DNA from: Lentisphaerota bacterium
Lineage (GTDB): Bacteria; Verrucomicrobiota; Lentisphaeria; Victivallales; Victivallaceae
Reading direction: 5' to 3'
NCBI GenBank assembly: GCA_017134815.1
Contig: CP071032.1
Location: 1,856,001-1,920,000, forward strand
DNA length: 64,000 nucleotides
Below the pieces are notes generated by a model. The model was not told the origin of the DNA. It worked only from the letters and a program-made list of their open reading frames with translations, and searched no databases. The translations under genes were made by a program, and so were the position numbers. Shown in pieces: positions 17,391 to 25,564 of the stretch (position 1 is the first letter of the stretch; each line of letters begins with the position of its first letter).

Positions 17391-20300
17391 GCACACCTCC
17401 ACGCTCTACTTTTTCAGGCATGGAATTCAGCCTCAACAGCGCTACAATTCCTGTCGCATAATCACTGAATCCTGGCAGTTCGCGTAATTCACGGCTGAAA
17501 CAATAGGCCACTGCCGGGTCATCAGCTTCGCCTTTATACTGCTCACTTGTGCCCAACCAGTCCTTAGCGGATTTTTCAAAAGCACTTTCGATACTGCCGC
17601 CGTTTTTTCCATGCATCGCCCTGTAAAAAGCGGTCGAAGTCTTTGGAAAAAAAGGCAGCGGAGTCACCAGACCCTGCCGGTAAATTTCACCAAGCTGTTC
17701 CAGCTTTTCAGCCGCCTTAGCCTTGCCTTCCGCCTCAAGGCAATATTCAAAATCACGCCCCAGCAATATAGACTTCTGTAAATCGCCACAAGCCTCAACT
17801 GCCAAAGAGCTCAAGGAAGTTCTGATCAAACGCTTGAGCTTGCTGGAATCACCGGAAAAGGCAAAATGAACCAGTTGCGTACCGGAGCCAGCCTGATATA
17901 AATCTTGCTGTTTAACTTTGATATTCAAACCACAACTCAACCTGATCTGAGCATCCAGCGGTTCCCGGGCTCCATCGGTCGCATTCAATACCCGGTCCGC
18001 AAAGGGGAAAAAATCATCCAGCAGCTGATCGCATTTCACATCGCCCCAGACTCCAGCCGGGATTGCTCCTGCTGCGTGAAAGCGCCGTTTCAAATAATTA
18101 CGCATCTCAAATGTATCAATGTTCTGCCAGTCACTCAGTTTCTCGCGCAGAATGGTTTCTGCCAGCTGGTAGCGCCTGAGACTGTCAATATCAAAACATT
18201 CTGCTTCACTCAAATCATGTTCCTCCCTGATATTGAGTGACACTGCCAGACACTTGCGCAAAAAATAGCCAGGCGGGTTTACGAAGAATTCACAGAAATC
18301 ATCCAGGCTGATATCCAGCAGTTCATCAGGAACTGCAGCCAGTTTTTTCTCATCCGCTTTGGCATGTGGTGTCTGCTGCAGAGCCCGGGCTGCATGCAGG
18401 TTCTCGAAGGAATATGACATCAGCCTGGAATCACTTTCCGAACTGAAATATTTCCAGCTGAACGCCTGCAGTGGATGCTTGACAATCAGGTTATCAACAC
18501 TGTAATTCTCATGCATATAATCGACCAGCTCACTGACCACCACACTTGGCGGCTTCTGCTCATTGTCCTTGATTCCCTGTCCAACATAGCTGAGGTAAAA
18601 GACACTCCGGGCTGAAAGCAGTGCCTCCAGAAAAAGATAACGGTCATCATTGCGGGCAGAACGATCACCGAAGCGCGGTCTGGCCGCCATCAGATCAAAG
18701 GACAAGCGCTTATCGCCGCGCGGGAAGCTGTTCTCGTCAAGCCCTAACATGCATATGACCTTCGCTGGAATACTGCGCAATGGCCTGGCTTCACAGAAAG
18801 TTATACCGCCGCGTAAAAAACCGCCTCCAGAAATGTTCCCGTCAAAATATTTTTCAAATTCACTAAGCATGACTTCCAGCGAAGCTTTGACCCTGTAACC
18901 TGAATTACGCATATTTCCGATAACTTCAGAAACAGCCTCGCGCAGCAGACTTACTTCACGTTCAAAATTTCCCTCCTGCGGGAAAAAATTCTCTATTATT
19001 CCACTTAGAAGTTTACTCCAGCAATCAACCTCAAATTCAGCAGCAGCAGTTAATCTTTCATGCAGGTCCGTCAAAAGGTTTATAAAGCTGCACAGAGCCC
19101 CAAGCTCCGGTGCGTTATCACTGTCACTGCAGTAAAAGGGCAGTAATTCAGAACTATCCGCCGTGCCGAATAAATCTCCTCTGTTTTCCGGCTCCGCACC
19201 AAAGGCAAAACCCGCCAGCATTCGATCCAGGCCCTGCCGCCAGGATTGATCGGCAAAAGCCGCACCGGTCTGCTGACTGCGAAAATCAGCGTCAATTCCC
19301 CAGGAAATCCCAGCCTCCTCTATCCAGTCGCGCAGAATTGCAGTTTTCTCTTCATCCAGACCGAAAGCAGCAGCCAGGATTGGAATTTCCAGCAGGGAAA
19401 TTATTTCAGCAGCTTTGAAGCGACTGCATACCACTTTCAGGATACCGATAAAAGCTTCGACCTCCCGCGACCGACTCAAACTGCTGCGGTCGGCTATGGC
19501 AATATGGGTCCATCTCGGATCATTTTCATCCAAAGACTTGAACACTGCTTCCACATAAGGAGCATAAGTTTCTACATCCGGCAGCAGAACAATTATATCG
19601 TTGGGAAGCAGCTGCGGATCGGCTTCGAAAATAGCGGTAATATTTTCCAGGAGAACTTCGACTTCACGCATCGGACTGTGACAGGAGTGAACTTGCACAC
19701 TACAATCTTCAGGCAGCACCTTAAAGCAGTCAGGATCAGGAACCAGATTCTGCTGAATATCATTCTGAATCCTTTTCAGCACAGTACCAGCCTGATCAGT
19801 TTCCGGGAAACATGTATCAGCATCAATATCAGAAGAACCAAGCAAACCGAAAAATTCCCTGCCCTGAGCTCCCAGCGAAGCCAGCAGCGGATTTCCGCTG
19901 TCCAGAAAATTGCTTTCAAAGTCACGCAAGTGATCTCCGAGCTCGAAGTTTTGGCGTAAATCTGATTTTTGAACAGCATTGGCAGCTTCGCCCAGTATCA
20001 GTTTCAGCATACCGCGTTCACTCAAGTCATACTGCCATTCGCCCTCACTTGGGTTCAAATAATAAAAATAAACTTCAGTATAACGTGACAACTCACAGTA
20101 AATATCAATAAATGCCGGCGCCATCGAAGAAAAACCAAAAAGGAATACCCGTTTCAACTGGGCAAGCGCGGCAAAAGGCGGCACCTCAAAATCAGGTTTT
20201 CCGTGAACCTGAGGGTTGGCGCATTTCAAAAAATCAGCGTATAAATCCGGAAAGGTCCTCCCATTACCCGGCCTTACAATCCGTCGCCATAACCTGTACT

Positions 20301-20829
20301 GCCAGCCGCTTCCAGACACTCCGCCAAGCGGATTGCGTCCGTCATTCCAGGCTTGGATCAGGTCTGGACGATAAATCAGGTACTGCTCAAAAAGACTGGC
20401 TATTCTGGAGGCTAGTTGAAAGGTCTTAAGACCATTATAATCATTGCTGAGATATTTTTTCAGCTGGCTGAAACTGCTGTCGTTTTTAACCAGCTGTTTC
20501 AATTCAGAAAAAATCTTCCAGGTATAAACCTCAGCATTCAGACTGTTCTCCATTTTTCCGTCCAGCAACGGCGAAAATACATAATCTGAAGTAAAGGTAC
20601 GCGGAAAAGGAAATTTGATATTTGCTGAAATTCCGGACAATCGAGCCAGCTGAAGTCGCAGCCAACGCTCCATGCCGCGACTCTGGACAACAACAATTTC
20701 ACTTTGAAGAGGGTTGGCGGCGACCGGTTCATGCAGTACACAGGCTAATGACGCCGCCAGAATCTCAAGACGGTTGCTGCTTATCAGGTGAAATTTTTTA
20801 TCCTTTGAGTAATCCTTTACCGAGCCCAT
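17383..20829 (-). CDS. recC: RecBCD enzyme subunit RecC
   Basis: 1148 residues, matching the RecC length. Diagnostic stretches: N-terminal 'LISSNRLEILAASLACVL' and 'QSRGMERWLRLQLARLSGISANIKFPFP'; 'RVFLFGFSSMAPAFIDIYCELSRYTEVYFYYLNP'; 'VQVHSCHSPMREVEVL'; 'GGGFLRGGITFCEARPLRSIPAKVICMLGLDENSFPR'; 'YLSYVGQGIKDN'. RecC lacks a working Walker box and nuclease site and reads Chi while splitting the strands; that is family knowledge. First gene of the recC-recB-recD operon; the ATG is preceded by CAGGGAGATGAA. No ptr-like protease gene lies between recC and recB, unlike in E. coli. Confidence 0.94.
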   Translation of the reverse strand: MGSVKDYSKDKKFHLISSNRLEILAASLACVLHEPVAANPLQSEIVVVQSRGMERWLRLQLARLSGISANIKFPFPRTFTSDYVFSPLLDGKMENSLNAEVYTWKIFSELKQLVKNDSSFSQLKKYLSNDYNGLKTFQLASRIASLFEQYLIYRPDLIQAWNDGRNPLGGVSGSGWQYRLWRRIVRPGNGRTFPDLYADFLKCANPQVHGKPDFEVPPFAALAQLKRVFLFGFSSMAPAFIDIYCELSRYTEVYFYYLNPSEGEWQYDLSERGMLKLILGEAANAVQKSDLRQNFELGDHLRDFESNFLDSGNPLLASLGAQGREFFGLLGSSDIDADTCFPETDQAGTVLKRIQNDIQQNLVPDPDCFKVLPEDCSVQVHSCHSPMREVEVLLENITAIFEADPQLLPNDIIVLLPDVETYAPYVEAVFKSLDENDPRWTHIAIADRSSLSRSREVEAFIGILKVVCSRFKAAEIISLLEIPILAAAFGLDEEKTAILRDWIEEAGISWGIDADFRSQQTGAAFADQSWRQGLDRMLAGFAFGAEPENRGDLFGTADSSELLPFYCSDSDNAPELGALCSFINLLTDLHERLTAAAEFEVDCWSKLLSGIIENFFPQEGNFEREVSLLREAVSEVIGNMRNSGYRVKASLEVMLSEFEKYFDGNISGGGFLRGGITFCEARPLRSIPAKVICMLGLDENSFPRGDKRLSFDLMAARPRFGDRSARNDDRYLFLEALLSARSVFYLSYVGQGIKDNEQKPPSVVVSELVDYMHENYSVDNLIVKHPLQAFSWKYFSSESDSRLMSYSFENLHAARALQQTPHAKADEKKLAAVPDELLDISLDDFCEFFVNPPGYFLRKCLAVSLNIREEHDLSEAECFDIDSLRRYQLAETILREKLSDWQNIDTFEMRNYLKRRFHAAGAIPAGVWGDVKCDQLLDDFFPFADRVLNATDGAREPLDAQIRLSCGLNIKVKQQDLYQAGSGTQLVHFAFSGDSSKLKRLIRTSLSSLAVEACGDLQKSILLGRDFEYCLEAEGKAKAAEKLEQLGEIYRQGLVTPLPFFPKTSTAFYRAMHGKNGGSIESAFEKSAKDWLGTSEQYKGEADDPAVAYCFSRELRELPGFSDYATGIVALLRLNSMPEKVERGGVHV

Positions 20830-21029
20830 TTCATCTCCCTGTAAAATACGATAACTAATTTAACACCCGATATCGATTTTTACAGGATAATTGCCAAGGA
20901 ATCAGAAATTTGTTTAAACAAACGTTCTATCAAGCCGTTATATTTGTGGACTGGTACAAATCTGTAACCGCCAGGCACTCAAAAGCAGCAAATTCTCTCC
21001 GGTCGGCAGCCACTAAGCAGATCCGTCAA

Positions 21030-21290
21030 CTAAAAAATACCGCAAGCTCGTAAAATAGTATAGATTAACACCCCCGCATAGGCTGTAATAAACACCACCA
21101 GATCAGCCTTTGCGGAAAAGAGTACGAAATGGGAAGCCTTGAAGCTTTGTTCGGGGTGACCGTCAGCAACGGTAAGCCGCCGCCCTGCACTGACTTTACG
21201 CTTCGCACGAGTATACAAAGCGCCTATAATTGCCAGCAGCAACACATGGAAGACTATCACGCCAATCCAATCCAGACATTCAGTGCTCAT
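21030..21290 (-). CDS. Small hypothetical membrane protein
   Basis: 86 residues with two hydrophobic segments, IGVIVFHVLLLAIIGALYTRA (about 9-29) and ADLVVFITAYAGVLIYTIL (about 62-80), separated by a basic loop (RAKRKVSAGRR). No family recognised. The ribosome site is weak (GGGAATGAAAG), and there are no close same-strand neighbours. The topology looks real enough to list, but it could be a fortuitous frame. Confidence 0.4.
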   Translation of the reverse strand: MSTECLDWIGVIVFHVLLLAIIGALYTRAKRKVSAGRRLTVADGHPEQSFKASHFVLFSAKADLVVFITAYAGVLIYTILRACGIF

Positions 21291-21530
21291 TTTATACTTT
21301 CATTCCCTTGTTTCAGCCCTAACCCTTTAAGCCATTACGCTAGAGACAGGTTTTATTAGACCGGAAAGGCTTTAGATTTGTTCCATAGTTTAAGTTCAAG
21401 ACTCTGTCAATAAGGCATTTATTGAAAAGAAAATACGCCGGCCTGAAGGATTGCTAACATTATTATTAGCACCTTTAAAGTTAGGAAATATATAAATTCA
21501 ATCTTTGCAGAAGTTTCCCTAAAACGCATA

Positions 21531-22367
21531 TTAAAGTTTATTATCGCCAAGAGTTTTTATGTAGTCAACAGAGATTTTTCCATCGAAGCCTGCCGAGGCA
21601 GGGCGCGCCTTGCTGCCTTCAGTTTTCTTATTAATATATTTACTGTAGTTATTTTTAACTTTCCTGTATTCACCGAATGCATTTCGCAAAGCGATCTGGT
21701 TACCGCTCTCATAAGCCAGCGCGATTTTCTTTTTGGTCAAAGCCAGATCTTTGTAATATGCAGCTTTCTGCAGCCGACCCAGTTTCTTCATTTTAATTGC
21801 ATAATACCTTAAAGCCTGATACTGCTTATCATATCTTTCAGCCAGTTTTTTTTCTTTATTCCTTGCAGGTTCTGCTGGAAAATTTTGGCCGCCAACCGGG
21901 GAATTATTGAAACGTTTTTGAAAACGGTCAAACTTTTCCTGAGCAGTTGAATTTTTACTGCAGCCGTTTTTATTTGAGCTCCAGGATGATTTATCTTTTA
22001 CATAATACCCTTTTTTATAACTTTTGCTTTTGCATTTCTCACTGGACTTCCCGCTTTTACGGTATTTTTCAGCATCAGCTCTGGCACATTTATACTGTGA
22101 GCATGCTCGAATGTATTCCGATTTGCTGGATTTACCCTCAAAGTACCTCGCCATGGTCTTCTTGCACTGTGCACACTGGCGGTAGGCAGCGGCAAGTCTG
22201 GAATTTCCGGCAGCAACAGCTTTTGCCGCCTTCTCATTATAACTGCGAGCATAGCCATAGTACTTCCTGGCTTTGACATCGTTATTTTTACAGCTGTAAG
22301 GAGCCGGAAGTTTTGTTCCCGCAAACAGGATTATCATAAACAGTAGAATTCCAGATACAGATCTCAT
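21531..22367 (-). CDS. Secreted Lys/Tyr-rich helical protein with an internal duplication
   Basis: 278 residues. A signal peptide (GILLFMIILFAGTKLPAPYS) is followed by a very basic protein rich in Lys, Tyr, Ala, Ser and, in the first half, Cys (eight or so). Residues about 33-100 and about 185-250 look like two copies of the same helical module: AAAYRQCAQCKKTMA in the first aligns with KAAYYKDLALTKKKIA in the second, each followed by an S/G-rich turn and a second helix ending EKY or SKY. No family recognised. It may be a periplasmic or cell-surface nucleic-acid- or polysaccharide-binding protein; that is a guess from charge only. Confidence 0.6.
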   Translation of the reverse strand: MRSVSGILLFMIILFAGTKLPAPYSCKNNDVKARKYYGYARSYNEKAAKAVAAGNSRLAAAYRQCAQCKKTMARYFEGKSSKSEYIRACSQYKCARADAEKYRKSGKSSEKCKSKSYKKGYYVKDKSSWSSNKNGCSKNSTAQEKFDRFQKRFNNSPVGGQNFPAEPARNKEKKLAERYDKQYQALRYYAIKMKKLGRLQKAAYYKDLALTKKKIALAYESGNQIALRNAFGEYRKVKNNYSKYINKKTEGSKARPASAGFDGKISVDYIKTLGDNKL

Positions 22368-22515
22368 GCCACCACCACTCCTTTGCTGAAAATAAAATCC
22401 TCAAACCACTCCCATTAAAGTATAATATCATATTTTTCAAAAATAATCAACTTTTGGCTCTATTTCCATGAAGCTGGCTGGCTTTCCACTCAAATAATGC
22501 CTCTTTTAGAACAGC

Positions 22516-22547
22516 ACAGCCGGGGACGCTGAACGTACCCCGGCTGT
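22516..22547 (-). terminator. Hairpin after the DUF6868 gene, possible weak terminator
   Basis: Ten-bp GC-rich stem ACAGCCGGGG/CCCCGGCTGT starting 29 bases after the stop of the kor-operon gene DUF6868. On the minus strand it is followed by GCTGTTCTAAAAG, so the T-run is poor. It probably ends the korA-korB-DUF6868 transcript. Confidence 0.45.
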
Positions 22548-22575
22548 AAAAAAACATGCAAAGCATCCACAGTAC

Positions 22576-22836
22576 TCAGAACATGGGGCCTTTGCTCATA
22601 ATGACCAATGCAATATACGGCACAAGATTAAGTACGATAATCGCGATCTTGTAATACGTCATAAATTGATAATAACCGCGCAATACCTGTTTTTCACTAA
22701 TTCCGAACATCTTGGCATGAAGTTTAGCAAAAGCCCTTTTGAATGGCAGTATTACAATCACCGATAAGATCATCAGAGCAATATTGAGCAATAGACTCCA
22801 TCCGAGAAATTCCCTTAATACTTCGTTGATAATCAT
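22576..22836 (-). CDS. DUF6868-like small membrane protein
   Basis: 86 residues with two membrane helices: LGWSLLLNIALMILSVIVILPF (about 11-32) and KIAIIVLNLVPYIALVIMS (about 62-80), between them the conserved-looking 'AKLHAKMFGISEKQVLRGYYQFMTYYKI'. This pattern (small, two helices, 'H.KMFG.SE......Y....YK') matches the DUF6868 family as remembered; function unknown. A strong ribosome site (AAAAGGAGG) precedes the ATG. It starts 58 bases after korB on the same strand with a terminator-like hairpin behind it, so it is likely cotranscribed with the oxidoreductase. Confidence 0.7.
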   Translation of the reverse strand: MIINEVLREFLGWSLLLNIALMILSVIVILPFKRAFAKLHAKMFGISEKQVLRGYYQFMTYYKIAIIVLNLVPYIALVIMSKGPMF

Positions 22837-22894
22837 AACCTTACCTCCTTTTAGTTACGGTTAAAACTATTGTGTAAAATATTCAACAAAAATC

Positions 22895-23707
22895 TCAGCT
22901 TAGATAATGCTTAACCAACGGCCCTTTTTGTAAAACTTCGTTTGCTTCTTCAAAGCTTTTACGTTTACTTTTGTAGAAAATGCCGATTGGGATTTCATCA
23001 CCCCACTGCATTGCCAGTTCAAGTGCCTGCATTTTATCATTCGGATCGTGTGATGCTGGTATTTTGCGCACCCGTTCTTTGTACCAGGCAAAAGTGTTGT
23101 GGTGATTGAACGAAACACATGGCTGCAGAATATCCAGCAGGGCAAACCCATGCTTGTGCTCTATAGCGGCTTTCATCATTGCCGCCAGATGTTCCTTGTC
23201 GCCGCTGAAACTTCTGGCGACAAAAGTGCATTCCTCTATAATGGCCAGACACAATGGATTAACCGGAGAGGCTTTGACCCCGTGATTCTGTATTGGAGTT
23301 ACAAATCCCGGGTCGGAAGTTGGTGAAGCCTGGCCTTTTGTAAGACCATAGACCTGATTGTTATGAACAAACGCCTTGACCCCGATATTGCGCCGAATCG
23401 CGTGTAACAGATGATTGCCGCCTTCACCATACATATCACCGTCACCAGAGGTTATAATTACCTCCAGCTGATGATTAGCTATTTTTATCCCGGTTGCTGC
23501 CGGCAGCGCTCTTCCGTGCAGACCGTTGAACACATTTATGTCCATATAATGCGGCAGCTTGGCAGCCTGGCCAATACCTGAAACCAGAACGAATTTATGC
23601 GGGTCATAGTGTGCTTTTTCAAAAACGGTTTTAAGGGTATCCAGAATACTGTAATCACCGCATCCCGGGCACCAGGCCGGAGTGGTATTGGCAAATTCAA
23701 TTATCAT
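22895..23707 (-). CDS. korB: 2-oxoacid:ferredoxin oxidoreductase, beta subunit
   Basis: About 270 residues. The thiamine-diphosphate binding subunit is shown by WCPGCGDYSIL near residue 12, GLHGRALPAATGIKIAN, and the TPP/Mg motif GDGDMYGEGGNHLLHAIRRN. Size and the 'NNQVYGLTKGQASPTS' stretch fit the KorB/PorB-type beta subunit of the two-subunit form. With KorA it decarboxylates a 2-oxoacid to acyl-CoA while reducing ferredoxin; the exact substrate (2-oxoglutarate, pyruvate or other) cannot be told. ATG at 23707 follows GAGGAG by ten bases and overlaps the end of korA by 11 bases. Confidence 0.9.
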   Translation of the reverse strand: MIIEFANTTPAWCPGCGDYSILDTLKTVFEKAHYDPHKFVLVSGIGQAAKLPHYMDINVFNGLHGRALPAATGIKIANHQLEVIITSGDGDMYGEGGNHLLHAIRRNIGVKAFVHNNQVYGLTKGQASPTSDPGFVTPIQNHGVKASPVNPLCLAIIEECTFVARSFSGDKEHLAAMMKAAIEHKHGFALLDILQPCVSFNHHNTFAWYKERVRKIPASHDPNDKMQALELAMQWGDEIPIGIFYKSKRKSFEEANEVLQKGPLVKHYLS

Positions 23708-25379
23708 ATTCTTCAAGCTCCTCTATAATATATTCCAACTGAAAAGGCAGCCCGTCGTACCTGGTAATCAGCTTACACTCCTGCACAATATTTTGTTCTT
23801 TAAGCATGGACGCAAACTGCCCGGTAAAGTTACCCTCAAGGACAAAAACCTCACAATCTGCATTAAAATATTTTTTCAGTCTGGAAGCATCAAGCGGCCA
23901 CAGCTGACTGAAATGCAGCATTGCGAACTTTTGATTACAGCTGTTAAGTTTGTCAACCGCTTCCCGGCAGATACCATAAGTTGACCCCCAGCATACCAGC
24001 AGCTTTTCAGGCTTTTTCGCCCCGTACAAAGTTGGCGGCAAAGCCTCAGCCTTCATGCCTTCAAGTTTACGCATCCGCTTATTCTGCTGAGCAACTCTGA
24101 ATTCAAAATCCTCCGTCAAATGACCAGCTTCACTGTGCTCATCGCTGTCACAAACTACCAGCGCCCCGCCTCCGGGCAAGGCGCGCGGAGAAACCCCGTC
24201 AACCGAGTAAGCATACCGCTTATAGTCTGACTTCGGCTTTAACTCGACTCGACGATCAATCGGATCATAAGCCGCCTCCAGAGGCTCTATATTTTGAATG
24301 CTGTCCTGCAGATACTGATCAGTCAGAATAATAACCGGGGTCTGATACTTATGAGCCGTTTCCAGGGCAGTGCGGGTAAGCTGATAGCACTGCTCAACAT
24401 TTCCCGGCGCATATATCGCCCGTGGAAATTCGCCATGTCCGGCATGCAGGGCAAAACGTAAATCCTCCTGGGCTGTCCTGGTCGGCAGCCCGGTGGCGGG
24501 CCCCGGACGCATGGCTATTAGAATTACAATCGGGTTTTCTGTCATACCGGCAAGTGAAAGCCCTTCACACATCAGGGCAAAACCGCCGCCGCTGGTCGCC
24601 GCCAGCGACGGCACTCCGGCATATGCTGCTCCGCAAATCATATTTACAGCGGCAATTTCATCTTCAGCCTGCTCCACTACAATATTGTATTTATCCGCCG
24701 CTCCGGCCAGATAAGTAAATGTCGCTGTCGCTGGGGTCATCGGATAAGAAGCTACAAATTTGACCCCTGACCTAGCGGCAGAAAGCCCAATTGCCCCGGC
24801 ACCGCTGATGAGAAAGTCCGGAGTTCTGCCGTGACGCTGTTCCAGCTTAAACGAGGCTCCGCACGTTTTACAGCGTTCCCAGCCACGTGCTGCGGCTTCA
24901 TTGTTCTGCTGGATAATATCCTCGGCCTTATCTGTGAATTCCCTTTTTATTGCGGCGGCAAGCCGGTTCTTTGACATTCCCAGCAGTCCGAAAACAATCC
25001 CGACAGCATAACTGTTGATCATTCTGCTGTGCCCGGACTCTTTGGCAAAATCTATATTATGCAGTCCGGGCTTTGTCTGCAAAGCAGCAGAAGTATTATA
25101 AAAAACGACCCCGGCAGTACTATTGACCGGATAAAGCACGGTCAGAGCATCATCAGTCAGCGCGAACAGGATATCAGAACCGCCTCGCATCCCGGAGAGC
25201 GGTCGATCGGAGATTCGAATATCATACCAGTTAAGACCGCCGCGTATTCGCGACATATAACTGCGGTAAGTGAAAACATACAAATCGAGTTTCGCAAAGG
25301 CGTTGACCAGCATATCTCCGGCTGAAACAACACCCTGCCCGGCTTCTCCTGCAATTCTTATTACCAGGTCCATAGACAA
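23697..25379 (-). CDS. korA: 2-oxoacid:ferredoxin oxidoreductase, fused gamma-alpha subunit
   Basis: 560 residues. Residues 1-180 are the gamma (POR_N) domain, beginning 'VIRIAGEAGQGVVSAGDMLVNAFAKLDLYVF' with 'SYMSRIRGGLNWYDIRIS'. The alpha domain starts near 190 with 'FLISGAGAIGLSAARSGVKFVASYPMTPAT', then 'VEQAEDEIAAVNMICGAAYAG', 'ATSGGGFALMCEGLSLAGMTE' and the C-terminal 'LLVCWGSTYGICREAVDKLN'. This fused layout is the KorA type. No ferredoxin-like delta domain is encoded nearby, so an external ferredoxin is needed. First gene of korA-korB-DUF6868. The leader contains an inverted repeat at 25402-25448. The enzyme family is oxygen sensitive and points to anaerobic metabolism. Confidence 0.9.
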   Translation of the reverse strand: MSMDLVIRIAGEAGQGVVSAGDMLVNAFAKLDLYVFTYRSYMSRIRGGLNWYDIRISDRPLSGMRGGSDILFALTDDALTVLYPVNSTAGVVFYNTSAALQTKPGLHNIDFAKESGHSRMINSYAVGIVFGLLGMSKNRLAAAIKREFTDKAEDIIQQNNEAAARGWERCKTCGASFKLEQRHGRTPDFLISGAGAIGLSAARSGVKFVASYPMTPATATFTYLAGAADKYNIVVEQAEDEIAAVNMICGAAYAGVPSLAATSGGGFALMCEGLSLAGMTENPIVILIAMRPGPATGLPTRTAQEDLRFALHAGHGEFPRAIYAPGNVEQCYQLTRTALETAHKYQTPVIILTDQYLQDSIQNIEPLEAAYDPIDRRVELKPKSDYKRYAYSVDGVSPRALPGGGALVVCDSDEHSEAGHLTEDFEFRVAQQNKRMRKLEGMKAEALPPTLYGAKKPEKLLVCWGSTYGICREAVDKLNSCNQKFAMLHFSQLWPLDASRLKKYFNADCEVFVLEGNFTGQFASMLKEQNIVQECKLITRYDGLPFQLEYIIEELEEYDN

Positions 25380-25401
25380 GCCGCCCTTGTATTTTGGGGT
25401 T

Positions 25402-25448
25402 GATACGGGTTACAATTGCTCCTGATGTTTAATCTACCGTCCCGTATC
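25402..25448 (-). promoter_or_regulatory. Inverted repeat in the korA leader
   Basis: Arms GATACGGG (25402-25409) and CCCGTATC (25441-25448) separated by 31 bases, 23 bases before the korA start. The arms could form a mRNA leader stem or two half-sites of an operator. No known riboswitch was recognised. Confidence 0.3.
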
Positions 25449-25522
25449 TACAAAAAAAGGGCTTTAAAAGAAAAAATGCCGGCTTTTATGCTTTAACCAC
25501 CTTAACAGACGGCTTTAACCAT

Positions 25523-25554
25523 AAAAAAGGGTCATCTTGAATGATGACCCTTTT
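25523..25554 (-). terminator. Terminator of nrdJ (possibly bidirectional)
   Basis: Twelve-bp stem AAAAGGGTCATC/GATGACCCTTTT with a TTGAAT loop, ten bases after the nrdJ stop. The minus strand runs into TTTTTT; a short T-run also exists on the plus strand. Confidence 0.85.
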
Positions 25555-25564
25555 CAATATTTGA

